Shown one piece after another: positions 1 through 10,616 of a stretch of DNA of 64,000 nucleotides. Both the position numbers and the translations under genes were made by a program. Below the pieces are notes generated by a model. The model ran no database searches. It saw only the letters and a program-made list of their open reading frames with translations, and had not been told where the DNA came from. Numbering within the stretch: position 1 is the first letter of the stretch; each line of letters begins with the position of its first letter. Source of the stretch: a virus; the IMG/VR virus record IMGVR_UViG_3300036884_000299, positions 1 through 64,000 of that record. One strand, given 5' to 3'.

Positions 1-1
1 A

Positions 2-136
2 ACTTCTAATGTTGCTATTACTGAGATAGGAATTTTTGATGGTACTAATACTATGGTAGCCTATGCTACTTTTCCTCCTGTTATATACAATAGTAATAAT
101 TATCATTTGGCATTCAATCTCCTTATTGCTAACTAA
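2..136 (+). CDS. C-terminus of a tail fibre-like protein (partial)
   Basis: Open from the window edge to TAA at 134-136, giving about 44 C-terminal residues. The text reads ITEIGIFDG, then a short hydrophobic strand and FPP, a pattern I associate with the ends of phage tail-fibre domains that report 'ite-GiFd...fpp'. The next gene follows 15 nt downstream on the same strand and is also fibre-like, which supports a virion role. The family assignment is from memory and rests on a very short stretch. Confidence 0.55.
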   Translation, partial: TSNVAITEIGIFDGTNTMVAYATFPPVIYNSNNYHLAFNLLIAN

Positions 137-151
137 AAGGACTAATTATAT

Positions 152-1330
152 ATGGGTGGAACTACAGTAAATAATGGTCAACAGCAGGTTTCTATATATC
201 CTGCACAATATCTTTCTTCAGTTTTTGGTAATGAAATACTCTATGGTATAATGAAGCCAGGAACAGGCAATTATTTGGGGACAACTCCTCAAATATCTAG
301 TGTTTCATATGATGGTAGTTCCCTTTATTTGACTATTGCTGCTGGAACTACACTGCTTTTTCAGCGACAAGCCCAAGACCCCTTTAACACTACGGGAACT
401 TTTATTGGAAAGATAATTTTGACAAATAACTATACGTATTCAATTTCTAAAGCAACGTGGGATGGTTTATCTGGTTCGCCCCGATTACACCTAATTGCCG
501 ATTGGACATACAGTACTTCAGATACAGCAACAATCTATGCCGCATTTAGTCTTGTATCGGATTCAGGACTCTCTGGATATGCATTCTCAGGGAATGGTAA
601 TCTAGTACTGATAGCTTCTTTATTAAATAATGTGGCTGCTAATACTGCACATAATGCTAATTTATTCCATGTAAGTTATGAGGGGCAGAGTAATAGAGAT
701 ACTTTTAATAGACTCTATACAAAGAATGAACAGTATCTAGTACAATTCGCATCAGATGGATCAGGGCTGTATGTAGCACAGGGGTCGGCATTTGTGGGGG
801 ATAACTTCCTATCTACAGAAACCCTTTCTAACTGGAGTGCTTCTCCCGTATATCCAGGAACAGCAGGGAATGCATACACTACTATTATAAACCCCCCTTT
901 AGGAATTCTAAATTATATTACAAATTATAATACAGGTGCTATTCTGAACATTACTGGTGCGCTCTCCACTTATTATCAAATTGACTTCTTACGAGTAAAA
1001 AGTGATGAAATACTACACACCTCTTCAATTGTATGGGAAAGTTTTCTACAAAAAAAAGGAAGTTTTACCCTATCTACTTCCTCTACGCAGCAACAGATTA
1101 TAGACTATCTAGCAGGAGTCCCAAACTACCCCCTAAACGGGATAGGCTATACCATCCTGGTATTGATTAGAGACAGGGCAACCCTGAATACTTCTACTTA
1201 TACAAGTAACTGCTGGCCCGAGGCAACGGTTATATTTAAGAATGCAGGGGCTACTGAAATAGGAGCAGTTAACGCACACTCACGATTCAAACTACCCGTC
1301 TGGAAAGCTTCAGACTTAGGATTATCATAA
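152..1330 (+). CDS. Tail/baseplate-associated structural protein, unknown family
   Basis: 392 residues rich in Ser, Thr, Asn, Gly and Tyr, with beta-strand-like alternation and no membrane segment or catalytic motif. It lies at the head of a run of long fibre-like genes and is probably a virion fibre or baseplate component. The start is ATG 152, preceded by ACTAA at 141-145 with exactly 6 nt between; a weak AAAGGA lies further upstream. The stop TAA overlaps the next start as TAATGG, so the two genes are translationally coupled. I recognise no specific domain. Confidence 0.6.
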   Translation: MGGTTVNNGQQQVSIYPAQYLSSVFGNEILYGIMKPGTGNYLGTTPQISSVSYDGSSLYLTIAAGTTLLFQRQAQDPFNTTGTFIGKIILTNNYTYSISKATWDGLSGSPRLHLIADWTYSTSDTATIYAAFSLVSDSGLSGYAFSGNGNLVLIASLLNNVAANTAHNANLFHVSYEGQSNRDTFNRLYTKNEQYLVQFASDGSGLYVAQGSAFVGDNFLSTETLSNWSASPVYPGTAGNAYTTIINPPLGILNYITNYNTGAILNITGALSTYYQIDFLRVKSDEILHTSSIVWESFLQKKGSFTLSTSSTQQQIIDYLAGVPNYPLNGIGYTILVLIRDRATLNTSTYTSNCWPEATVIFKNAGATEIGAVNAHSRFKLPVWKASDLGLS

Positions 1331-2268
1331 TGGATCAGTATTGGAAATTACCCTTTAACCCTGGTGGATACCCACCTATATCTCTTACTTTAGACACTTC
1401 CCAAAATAAAATAGGAGATGTAGTATCATTCTCTAATGATTTTTTTACTTCCAAGGGCTTTGTAGTTAATAATGGTAGCACTGTACTTTCTTCTGGAATA
1501 TTAGGCACTGATATTATATTTGTAAACCAGAATATATATTTATCAGAAACAGCAGGAAATCAAATATATAGAAACATACAGATAGGTACACAGGCAGCAA
1601 TAGGTTTATTATCTATTCAATGTAGTTTTATTGTAGATATTGTAGACCCTATGGACTTCATGCAGTCCTTAACCCCTACCTCAGATGTAACTCACAATAG
1701 TTTAGTTCTTACTTCCTCCCTTACTGCTCAGTCTGCTTCTATTACTAACATTCAAAGTTCAATGATACAGTTGGGAACTTCGTATTTAGATTCTAGCATG
1801 TTGTCTTTGTCAGGAACAACGTTACAAGACTATAATCTTTATTTTTCAGGAAGTAACTTTACTATATCTAATGATGCAAACTATATTACCTATGACCCTG
1901 CCTCCGATTCCTTTAGAAAGAAAAATACAGGTACTAAGGAAGAAGTATCTTTAGTTTCTTTCTATACTTCCTCTTATCCATCGGGGTCAATACCTTTCTT
2001 GAATAGTGCGAATACTTCATACTTATTCTGTAGTCCTGATTTTTATTATACAGCAAATACAAATACTCTATATGTCCAAGCACTATCAACTTATTCTGTT
2101 AATACTAACAGTTTGGTTCTTGGTGCTCACTCTTTTACGGATATTGGGGGTATTTTGATTATTGACGGTTATATCCAATTTAATCCAGCAGCACAAACTC
2201 TCATTATAGGATCATTGGTACTGAATCCTGAGAATCAGACTAAATTACAGAACTTGTTATCACAATAG
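1330..2268 (+). CDS. Tail fibre-like structural protein
   Basis: 312 residues of the same Ser/Thr/Asn-rich, beta-like composition as the flanking genes. The middle contains repeated LTSSLTAQSASITNIQSS-type text, typical of trimeric fibre shafts, and the C-terminus has alternating polar and hydrophobic strands (residues about 240-300). It starts inside the TAATG overlap with the upstream gene and ends 8 nt before the next ATG, which has AGAGGA as its ribosome site. Likely part of the same tail or host-recognition structure. No enzyme motif seen. Confidence 0.6.
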   Translation: MDQYWKLPFNPGGYPPISLTLDTSQNKIGDVVSFSNDFFTSKGFVVNNGSTVLSSGILGTDIIFVNQNIYLSETAGNQIYRNIQIGTQAAIGLLSIQCSFIVDIVDPMDFMQSLTPTSDVTHNSLVLTSSLTAQSASITNIQSSMIQLGTSYLDSSMLSLSGTTLQDYNLYFSGSNFTISNDANYITYDPASDSFRKKNTGTKEEVSLVSFYTSSYPSGSIPFLNSANTSYLFCSPDFYYTANTNTLYVQALSTYSVNTNSLVLGAHSFTDIGGILIIDGYIQFNPAAQTLIIGSLVLNPENQTKLQNLLSQ

Positions 2269-2276
2269 AGGAATAA

Positions 2277-5200
2277 ATGGCATATTTTTCACTTACTACA
2301 TTAGCAACACTTCTAAGACCACCAACAATTGTAGGCACCGATCCTACGGGAACAGATAGTAGCACTACAACTTATCCATTTTCAGGCAGCACCTCTTCCG
2401 CTGTAGGAACCAATAGCACTGTAGTTTCTCCTTTCACAGGCGAGGCAATAAATACCAACTTTTATAATCTATTTGTCAATGCTATTGATAATACTACTCG
2501 TATTTCTAATATAGAATCTAGGTCTATTATATCTGGAAGCATAGCAATAGGATATGTTACTTATAATGGATTAAATGAATACGCAGGAGAGTTTTATTCT
2601 GGTATTCCTCTGTCTCTATTTTCTGGCCCAACTACTCCTTATTCTAATCTTTACTCTACAGCACATACTTTCAATTGTTCTGCTTCTTCTACTTTTGCCT
2701 TAGGCTCTACAAGCCCTCTAGGGTTTACTGTAGCAGTGGGGAATAGTATTGTATACAATGCCGGTACTACTACAATAAATGTAAGTAACTCTAATTTTAG
2801 AACTATAACTTTTAATGATGCTTCTCCTGCAAATGGTTCTCCTTTTAGTACTACTACAGCATTGTTAGCCTATATGAATAATAGGCTTAGATATAATACT
2901 AACGATACTTCTACAATAGCAATGTCCTTCAGATTATATGGAGCAAATGTACCTTCTTTTAATTTAACCTTATCTTATCCTGCTACTTTTATTTTAGGTA
3001 TTAATGATAGTAAATATGCTGGAAAAACAACGATTTGTACTGTGGGGGCGGGACTCTATACTACTATGCTTTCCTTCACCCAAGCCTTTGAAGCAGCATT
3101 AAATTCAGGGGCATCTGCATTAGGATTTAATAGTCCGTTTACAACAACAGGAAATGCTTCTAATATTATTGTTACTGCTGTTTCTAATGATAGAACTTCT
3201 AATGGTATTTATGAGTTTTATTTAGGATTAAATTCTGCTGATCCTAATAGCAGCACTACTGCTAATTCTATTTTAGGGCCTAACTTTTTAGGGCTTATCG
3301 CTTCTGGTAATAATGCTGGTAATTATGCTGAAACATATGATTTAACTTCTTGTTTTACTTTTGGTGTTACAGGAACAGGTCCCTATATATTTACTATAAA
3401 TGGTGTTGGTGCTTCAATAGCATTAGCATTTCAAGATGCTGCTAGTAATGGTATCTTTAGTGCTTATTTTGGAACAGTAGCTACTGCTCCCGGTGGTGTT
3501 CCTGGTCCAACAAGTGGTTATTGGACTCACACTAGATCACCCTCTTCCTTAGGCGCTACAACAGTACTAAACTATGGCGGAACCTTTAATGTAAATAATT
3601 TTACCTGTAATAATCTTACTGTTGGTGGAAATATAACGTATGCAGGTGTGGTGAGTTTTAGTGGTACTCAAACATTTTCTAACATAACTGCTACAGGAAA
3701 TTTAACAATAACCGGCACTACTTCAACAGTAGGGTCATTTGATGCAGGTACATCCTATCCTCCCTCTACTCTTACACGATTAAACTATAATGGTACTCTA
3801 TATGCTGCACAGTTTGTAGGTAGGTCTATTGGTTTACAATTATCTACATATATTTATTATACTCCGCAGAATGCTTCAGTCCCATTAGGTTATTTTGCCT
3901 ATAACGATACTACTGCCGTTCCTACAAATGGATTAGGAGGAACTGCTTCCAATGTAGTATTCTCAACAACAAATACTTCTGTACTATTTGGTAGTTATGA
4001 TATGAGACTCACCTATGGTGGTGCTTCTTCATTAGGCCAGGGTGTTTCCTATGACTTCTCTATAGATTATGGAATGACTACACAGGTATTCCAAATTTCT
4101 TTCTTATTCAATACGTATAACTTCACTTCTGGTGATGTTATGATTTATCTGTATGATAAGGCTAATCTAAACTTTATTCCCTTATCTACACAGTCAGTAC
4201 TAGCTACCTCTGGTTCTCCTTCTATGTTCTTGGCTACATTCTTACCTTCTTCCTCTTCACAATACAGACTATTATTTCATTGTGCTACAGGATGGAACGG
4301 AACAGGAGAATATTTCCAGTTCAACGCAGTATCTGTAACTCCTCAAAATTTATTGAATACAACCTCTTCTATGATAAATGGATGGACACAGTATACTAAT
4401 GGTGGTGCTAATGGTGTATTACAATTAGGTGCAACTGTCACCCCTCCTACCTTTGGTAGTACTGGGACCTTCTATGACTATATAGCACAATGGAGTAGAA
4501 ATGGTAGCGATATGGAATTATCTTACCATATGGTTATTAATGCTGTTGGAAATAATAATGCTGGTTCTGGTGATTATCTATTTCCATTACCTTCTGGACT
4601 GACTATTGACTGGACTAAAATAGCTCCTTCTGCTTCTTATTCTAATCCTATTCAGATTCAAGGAGAAGGACGAGTCTTTTTTAGTGGTAATTATTATATA
4701 GCCCATGCTTATGTTGTTCCTTCAGTATCTCTATCTTCTTTCAAACTTTATTATTCTACTTCTGCTACTGCTGAGGCTATTTGTGGTTCTGCTACGACAG
4801 GGCTAACTACAGCATCTTTGGAGTTTCATTATAATGTACGCCTTCCTATTGCCCAATGGAACGTTCCTACTAATCTTTCTACTGATTATCAAGAGTATAG
4901 CTATAACAGCAGTGCTAATGCTACTACTGATACTACTTCTTTCGCCTATGGAGCCAATGGTACATTAATCTATGGATATAGCCCTTCTTCATTAACATCA
5001 ATACAAAAATATGTTCAATTTCAGAAAACTCTTACTAATAGAGATGATTATATTTTAGAGTTTATGAATCCTGCTGTATCCACCTCTTCATGGTTGACTC
5101 CTGATCAATTGGGAATAGGCTATTATACAAATGGAACTACAGCATATGGGGTAACTGTTACTACGATAAACTCTACTACTTTAAGTGTAAATTTCTTTTC

Positions 5201-5738
5201 AGCAGCTTCTCCTACAGTATTGTGGTCTTCAATAACCACATGGTATTGGAGGCTTCGTAAACGTTCTCAAGGTAATACAGCAGAGCAACCACCAGTAATT
5301 CGTGCTGAGTATGCTATTGTATCTTCTACAATTCCAACATCAGGAAATGTGGTAAACTTTGACACTCTCGTTGAGGATACTCATACATCTGTTCTTCCTG
5401 GTATAGGATGGAAGTTTACAGCACCTCAACCTGGAGTATATTCTGTAGAAACTAATATAGGTTTAGCAACAGCAAAAGCCTTCGCCGCAGGAGAAACGTG
5501 GCTCCTTTATCTCTATAAGAATGGTACTTACTTCTCTACTATAAACTCCTGGACATCTACCGCTGTTTTGGCATCCACTCCTAATATATTTGTTCTTGGG
5601 GGGAATAAAACAATACGATTACGTGCAGGTGATTATGTTCAAGTAGTAGTTTCTTATTCTAACACTTCAGGGACATTCTTACAAGGACTAACAACTCCAG
5701 GGGCTCCTAGAATAACAATAGAACGTATAGGTTCATAA
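2277..5738 (+). CDS. Large tail fibre/adhesin-like protein
   Basis: 1153 residues, low in charge and very rich in Thr, Ser, Asn, Gly and Tyr. Around residues 440-500 lies a shaft-like stretch with 'nLTVgGNiTyaGvvsFsGTQTFsNiTATGNLTITGTTS' character, a common pattern in phage fibre shafts. The C-terminal part (about 1010-1153) has a C1q/TNF-like look, with 'tPqPGvYsVetni', 'WllYLYKNGtY' and 'iRLraGDYVQVvVsys', as in trimeric receptor-binding heads. That fold is my inference. The SD is AGAGGA before ATG. Probably a host-recognition protein. Confidence 0.65.
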   Translation: MAYFSLTTLATLLRPPTIVGTDPTGTDSSTTTYPFSGSTSSAVGTNSTVVSPFTGEAINTNFYNLFVNAIDNTTRISNIESRSIISGSIAIGYVTYNGLNEYAGEFYSGIPLSLFSGPTTPYSNLYSTAHTFNCSASSTFALGSTSPLGFTVAVGNSIVYNAGTTTINVSNSNFRTITFNDASPANGSPFSTTTALLAYMNNRLRYNTNDTSTIAMSFRLYGANVPSFNLTLSYPATFILGINDSKYAGKTTICTVGAGLYTTMLSFTQAFEAALNSGASALGFNSPFTTTGNASNIIVTAVSNDRTSNGIYEFYLGLNSADPNSSTTANSILGPNFLGLIASGNNAGNYAETYDLTSCFTFGVTGTGPYIFTINGVGASIALAFQDAASNGIFSAYFGTVATAPGGVPGPTSGYWTHTRSPSSLGATTVLNYGGTFNVNNFTCNNLTVGGNITYAGVVSFSGTQTFSNITATGNLTITGTTSTVGSFDAGTSYPPSTLTRLNYNGTLYAAQFVGRSIGLQLSTYIYYTPQNASVPLGYFAYNDTTAVPTNGLGGTASNVVFSTTNTSVLFGSYDMRLTYGGASSLGQGVSYDFSIDYGMTTQVFQISFLFNTYNFTSGDVMIYLYDKANLNFIPLSTQSVLATSGSPSMFLATFLPSSSSQYRLLFHCATGWNGTGEYFQFNAVSVTPQNLLNTTSSMINGWTQYTNGGANGVLQLGATVTPPTFGSTGTFYDYIAQWSRNGSDMELSYHMVINAVGNNNAGSGDYLFPLPSGLTIDWTKIAPSASYSNPIQIQGEGRVFFSGNYYIAHAYVVPSVSLSSFKLYYSTSATAEAICGSATTGLTTASLEFHYNVRLPIAQWNVPTNLSTDYQEYSYNSSANATTDTTSFAYGANGTLIYGYSPSSLTSIQKYVQFQKTLTNRDDYILEFMNPAVSTSSWLTPDQLGIGYYTNGTTAYGVTVTTINSTTLSVNFFSAASPTVLWSSITTWYWRLRKRSQGNTAEQPPVIRAEYAIVSSTIPTSGNVVNFDTLVEDTHTSVLPGIGWKFTAPQPGVYSVETNIGLATAKAFAAGETWLLYLYKNGTYFSTINSWTSTAVLASTPNIFVLGGNKTIRLRAGDYVQVVVSYSNTSGTFLQGLTTPGAPRITIERIGS

Positions 5739-5768
5739 AATCCTGACTAATTAGATAGAGGCTTTTTA

Positions 5769-8700
5769 ATGGCAAATTATCCCAGTGAGCACGGTGATGT
5801 ATTCATCTTAGGTGACTCTACTAGACAGCAATTAGCAACAAACATTCATGGAGTGAATTTCTCCTTCCAACCCTCAACATGGTATATGGTAAGTTCAGCA
5901 CAAACCATATATAAAGGTTATGCTGTAGCAGTACAAACTACTCCTACTAATACGGTAGCCATTGCGGATTCAAATTCCGTAACCGCAATAATCGGTATAG
6001 CCATGAATACAGTGGCAGCTACCACTCCTATTACATTAACCGGAACATTAGCAACGGGGTCTTACACCATTACAGGAACAGGTTCTACCGCTGCTCTTAA
6101 CACTATGCTTACTTCAGGTCCAGTTCTAGTAACAGGAACTGGTGTGCCTGTGAATACAGTTGTAGGCTCAGTAGACTCAAGCAGCCAAGTTACATTAAGC
6201 AATGCAATGACTGTAACAGGATCGCAGACTCTAACCTTTGGTCTTGCTATTGAAGTTGCCTCAGAGGGTCCCTATAACTTTGCTTCTACTGCTTTTAACA
6301 CTTCCGATATTGGACTACCTCTTTATTTATATCCAGCAGCGGCTTCTACTTATACAGCATCAGGAACTTTAGGCTCTAACCCACAATTAACTACCTCTCG
6401 ATCCTTGGCTGCTTCCTCTGGTTCACCTTTAATAGAAGTAGGTGTAGTTACATCTATATCTTCTATGATTATTGACCTTCAAGGAGATGTTAGAGGAGCG
6501 ACAGGACTAACCCAAATTACCGCCAATGCTGGTGAAGTTATTCCCAATACAGCAGCTCCTGTAGTAGTTTCAATGGGTTCTGATGGACTTATTTATACTG
6601 CGGATAGAAGAAAATCATATAATAATGTTCAACCCAAAGTATTGATTACCAATAATGCTTGTGGTGTGGGGCTTACCCAAATACAAGTTCAATCCACAGT
6701 TATCACTTTTTCTGTATTGACAGGAGCCTCCGCAGGAGGAACTCTAACGTGGTCAGGATCAGCAAGTGGAACTGTAACTGTAGCGGCTTCTGATACTGCT
6801 GCTCAGGTAGCATACAAAATGACGCAGAGTTTACCTACAGGATGGACAGTATCCGCCCAAGGAACAGCAGTAACAATGACAGTCTTAACTGCTGTAGCCG
6901 TACCTTCCTTGGCTGTTGCTTCTACTGGGGTTACTATCTCTGCATTATCCTTACAGTATTCCTACGCTGCACAAACACAGATAACAGTTACTGCTATCGC
7001 TGGAACATCAAATACGGTAAATATTGCTGGTGTTGTAGTATCATTAAATCCAGCAGTCCAAACTACTACTATACTTACTGCCACAGCTATAGCAAATGCA
7101 TTTAGTGGAAACATCTCATGGACAGCTACATCAAGTACATCAACAGTAACATTAACGCCTATAGCAACAGTAAATAGAAATACTCCCATTGGATTCTTAG
7201 TTGGAGCTAATACTGGTTATGCCAATACGTATAGTACTAATTCAGGAACTATTGGAATCTCCACTATAAAGAAAGTATTGTGGGTAGCAGAACTAGGATT
7301 ATTTGTAGCTCTAGGTTCTTCTTCTACATATGCATATTGGTCTACTGATGCTGTTACCTGGAATCAAGTTTCCCTCCCTGCTTCCAAGAACTGGGTAGAT
7401 GTAACATGGTCACCATCAATAGGACGATTGGTTGCTATATCTACTAGTGATACTCAAGCCGCCACCTCTCCTGATGGGAAGGTATGGACAACAATGTCAA
7501 TGCCTTCAGCAGCAGCATGGGTAGCAGTCAAGTGGTGTGCTTCTCTAACAAAATTTGTAGCCATATGTAGTGGATCAACTACTACAGCATACTCTTCAAC
7601 AGGATTAACTGGATGGACACCAACTACTAATATTGCTTCAGCAACGTGGACATCCCTTGACTGGTCCCCTGACTCTGGTAGACTTGTTGCTATAGCCTCA
7701 GGATCAGCAACTTCCTCTTATTCTACTGATGGTATTACTTGGAATGCTGGTGGAACTGGGATGCCCGCAGGTGGTGGTACTTCTGTAAAATACTCATCTA
7801 CCCTAAAGTTATTCGTTGCTGTAAACCCTGCTGCGAATGTAGGTACAGGAACGTCAATGTCTTCTGTAGATGGTGTTAACTGGGCGCAATCCTCATCATT
7901 GCCAGCAGCAGGAGCATCTTCTAATTGGAGTACATTAGAATGGTGCCCTGACAGAAATATATTTGTAGCCATTGCTAGTAATACTACTACAGCCACAGCA
8001 GCATATTCTTCTGATGGAAAAACATGGGTTTCATTTACCCCTACTAATTTGAATGCAAGTACATGGACTACTATGTCTTGGTCTCCAACATTACAATTAT
8101 TCTCTGTTATAGCACAATCAGCTACAACACGAACTATATATTTTGGTGGACAGATAATAGCGCAGACCCCTGTAGTTATACAAAAAGTAGGTGTAACAAC
8201 GTCTGCTGCATGGTCAGGGCTATCAACAGGCTCCCCAGTATATGCTGATATCAATGGTGGGTTTACTACTAACCTAGCTACTCTTTCTTACTATTCAGAC
8301 ATAGCTTCTCCTTTAGGATACGTGGAATCCCCTAGCTCTATCTATGTAAATATAAGTTATAACACTCAGAAATCTGATGGAAATCAGATTGGCTCTATTA
8401 TTGCTAAACCAGCAAGTCTGGATACTGGGTATCTAACGTGTGATGGGTCTACTCCAAATATCTCTTCCTATCCCGATTTATTCAATGTTATTGGAACTAC
8501 CTTTGGTGGGAATGGTACTACTACTTTTGGATTACCTCCTACTTCTACACCAGCAACTGAAATAAAATATTCTAATTGGTATCAATCCAATCCTCCACAG
8601 GCCCCCTCATTTAGGTATGATACTGGGTGGACCACATGGGGAGCACTACCTAGTGGATGTACAAGTGGTACACCTACTCAATATATCGAAGTTCCTATTA

Positions 8701-10256
8701 CTACTTTCTCTTACAATCCTGATTTTACTTCTTTATTTGCTGAAATCTATGTTTATAAATATGTAAGTATTTATAAAATTGATCCTAATCCTATTACTAT
8801 TACTTATAATTCTGGTTTGAGTTATAAGAGATATGGTTATCAATTGCAGTCAGATACTACTGGATATGTGCGAGTAAACTTCGCTGATGATGGACTTGCC
8901 TACTATCTTTATGGACAATCTCCTCCTGCTAACTATGTAGCTATCGATAATACATGGCAATTCAGGGTAATAATTTATAAGACTGAGAGATATAATAAAT
9001 ATTTTGATTATAATATGGACCAGAAGATGAACCAAGTATGGTCCTTAGGGCTTGTAGATTTTACTGCTGCCTACAATGTTCAAGGGTCAGGGTATTTTGA
9101 TAGAAGTGCAAGTAGTCCTGCACATAACACAGTTCGTCTAAACTATGATGGAGAGCTTTATTTTTACGATGGCTTTGCTACTAATAACCTAACTGTAGGG
9201 ACTAACACTACTGGTGCTCTTACTATCTATTCTTCAATGACATCTACTTCCTCCACTGCTAATATTCTTATTAATACAGCTACAATCAATATAGGTACAA
9301 CTTCTACCACTGCTATATACATTGGAAATGGAAGTTCTGCAAATACCCTTACTGGAACCACTACTGTCCCTGGCGGTTCAACATTGACTATAGCAGGTAC
9401 TTTTAATGTAAACACAGCTACAATTCTCACTAATCAATCTACCATGAACATATTCACTGCTACCGCTTCTACTATAAACATAGGGTCTACAGCGGGCTCT
9501 ACAGTTACGAATATAAGTGGTATCAACACAGGTACTATGTTTAATCTGAAATCCACTAGTGGTCAGATAGGTTTTGGGGAGATAGCGAGCGCCAATATTC
9601 TGTATAGTGCCAACTCATCAAACTCTGCTTCTCTTCAATTGACATTTGCAGGATATAGTGGAAATGCTGGTACTTTTGAGTTCGTAGGCTATCTATCAAT
9701 AAATACGGCCCCTAATGTTTCTTATGATTTGGCTACAAACGCTAATGTTCTTATAGGGGGAACACTACAGATAAGTTCTGCTGGAGTATTACAATATAAT
9801 TTAACTTCTCCTTCAGGAACAGCAGTACTAGGATATAATGGGTATCTCTATGCTACTAAAATGTATAATGCTATATGGAATGATATGGCAGAATTTATCC
9901 ATAGAGAGGGTATTTCGGAAGCTGGAGATGTATTAGTAATTACTAATAATGGGGTAAAAAAAGCAGATAAGAGAGCAGATAAAACAGTTATTGGTATTCA
10001 TTCTGATACCTTTGGCTATGCTCTAGGCGCTCAAGATGAGACAACTAAAACTCCTGTAGGATTAACTGGACGGGTAAAAGTAAAGGTAAAGGAACCATTA
10101 AACATAGGGGATTTACTTATATCTGATAAAGATGGGTTTGCCACTCGGGCTATGTTCTTTGATAGATTTATTCCTGGTGTTATTATTGGTAAGGTAGTTC
10201 AAACTAAAACGGATTTTAGCATAGAGCGAATTTGGGTATTGATACTAAATAGATAA
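5769..10256 (+). CDS. Multidomain tail fibre with propeller-like repeats, collar domain and C-terminal appendage
   Basis: 1495 residues. About residues 500-790 hold six or more repeats with Trp and 'ySsDGktW' or 'WSPslgrlVAIas' text, resembling BNR/sialidase-type propeller blades. About 874-935 reads GSIIAKPAS...GYLTCDGS...YPDLFNVIGTTFGG, the phage tail-collar signature. From about 1369 on, 'WNDMAEFIHREG', 'aGDVLVITNNG' and 'GRVKVKVKEPLNIGDLLI' resemble C-terminal chaperone or autoproteolytic appendages of phage fibres. An internal 'DTAAQVAyKmt...GWTVSaqG' module recurs in the genes at 11045 and 13331. The SD is GAGG before ATG 5769, and an ACTAA motif lies 24 nt upstream of the ATG. A host-adhesion role is well supported; self-cleavage is not shown. 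Confidence 0.75.
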   Translation: MANYPSEHGDVFILGDSTRQQLATNIHGVNFSFQPSTWYMVSSAQTIYKGYAVAVQTTPTNTVAIADSNSVTAIIGIAMNTVAATTPITLTGTLATGSYTITGTGSTAALNTMLTSGPVLVTGTGVPVNTVVGSVDSSSQVTLSNAMTVTGSQTLTFGLAIEVASEGPYNFASTAFNTSDIGLPLYLYPAAASTYTASGTLGSNPQLTTSRSLAASSGSPLIEVGVVTSISSMIIDLQGDVRGATGLTQITANAGEVIPNTAAPVVVSMGSDGLIYTADRRKSYNNVQPKVLITNNACGVGLTQIQVQSTVITFSVLTGASAGGTLTWSGSASGTVTVAASDTAAQVAYKMTQSLPTGWTVSAQGTAVTMTVLTAVAVPSLAVASTGVTISALSLQYSYAAQTQITVTAIAGTSNTVNIAGVVVSLNPAVQTTTILTATAIANAFSGNISWTATSSTSTVTLTPIATVNRNTPIGFLVGANTGYANTYSTNSGTIGISTIKKVLWVAELGLFVALGSSSTYAYWSTDAVTWNQVSLPASKNWVDVTWSPSIGRLVAISTSDTQAATSPDGKVWTTMSMPSAAAWVAVKWCASLTKFVAICSGSTTTAYSSTGLTGWTPTTNIASATWTSLDWSPDSGRLVAIASGSATSSYSTDGITWNAGGTGMPAGGGTSVKYSSTLKLFVAVNPAANVGTGTSMSSVDGVNWAQSSSLPAAGASSNWSTLEWCPDRNIFVAIASNTTTATAAYSSDGKTWVSFTPTNLNASTWTTMSWSPTLQLFSVIAQSATTRTIYFGGQIIAQTPVVIQKVGVTTSAAWSGLSTGSPVYADINGGFTTNLATLSYYSDIASPLGYVESPSSIYVNISYNTQKSDGNQIGSIIAKPASLDTGYLTCDGSTPNISSYPDLFNVIGTTFGGNGTTTFGLPPTSTPATEIKYSNWYQSNPPQAPSFRYDTGWTTWGALPSGCTSGTPTQYIEVPITTFSYNPDFTSLFAEIYVYKYVSIYKIDPNPITITYNSGLSYKRYGYQLQSDTTGYVRVNFADDGLAYYLYGQSPPANYVAIDNTWQFRVIIYKTERYNKYFDYNMDQKMNQVWSLGLVDFTAAYNVQGSGYFDRSASSPAHNTVRLNYDGELYFYDGFATNNLTVGTNTTGALTIYSSMTSTSSTANILINTATINIGTTSTTAIYIGNGSSANTLTGTTTVPGGSTLTIAGTFNVNTATILTNQSTMNIFTATASTINIGSTAGSTVTNISGINTGTMFNLKSTSGQIGFGEIASANILYSANSSNSASLQLTFAGYSGNAGTFEFVGYLSINTAPNVSYDLATNANVLIGGTLQISSAGVLQYNLTSPSGTAVLGYNGYLYATKMYNAIWNDMAEFIHREGISEAGDVLVITNNGVKKADKRADKTVIGIHSDTFGYALGAQDETTKTPVGLTGRVKVKVKEPLNIGDLLISDKDGFATRAMFFDRFIPGVIIGKVVQTKTDFSIERIWVLILNR

Positions 10257-10268
10257 AAGGAGCTTAAA

Positions 10269-10616
10269 ATGAAAAAGATTTTAGCATGGCTTAAAAAGCA
10301 TTGGAAAGTGGTAGCAGAGGTTATTGGTGGTGCTATTGCTACTATTCTAGCAGTGGAATGGTTTACTAACAAAGGTGGACAATCATTAATTCCCAATATT
10401 GATGTAAAAGCCCAAGATGCTAAAATAGATATGAATACAGCTCAACAAGTTACAAATATAAATCAAACAGCAGCACAAACAGTAGCATCCATAAATATGG
10501 AAACTACTACTGAAGCTATACAGACACTATCGGTACCAGCACAAATTAATATTCAAGATGTTGTAGACAAAGCATCACAAGATGCTGCTGATGCTGTTAT
10601 CAAGGACTTGAAATGA
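10269..10616 (+). CDS. Small membrane-anchored protein
   Basis: 115 residues. A Lys-rich amphipathic N-terminus is followed by one hydrophobic segment at about residues 16-33 (VAEVIGGAIATILAVEWF), then a Gln/Thr/Ala-rich, probably helical tail. The SD AAAAGGAG precedes ATG 10269, and the stop overlaps the next ATG (ATGA). Pairing with the following two-helix membrane protein suggests they act together. A lysis or membrane role is only a guess from topology and position after the tail genes. Confidence 0.55.
   Translation: MKKILAWLKKHWKVVAEVIGGAIATILAVEWFTNKGGQSLIPNIDVKAQDAKIDMNTAQQVTNINQTAAQTVASINMETTTEAIQTLSVPAQINIQDVVDKASQDAADAVIKDLK

Noticed and set aside
7718-8254. 178-residue minus-strand frame
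   Set aside because: Shadow of the tail fibre gene; it follows the repetitive plus-strand coding and has no start signal.
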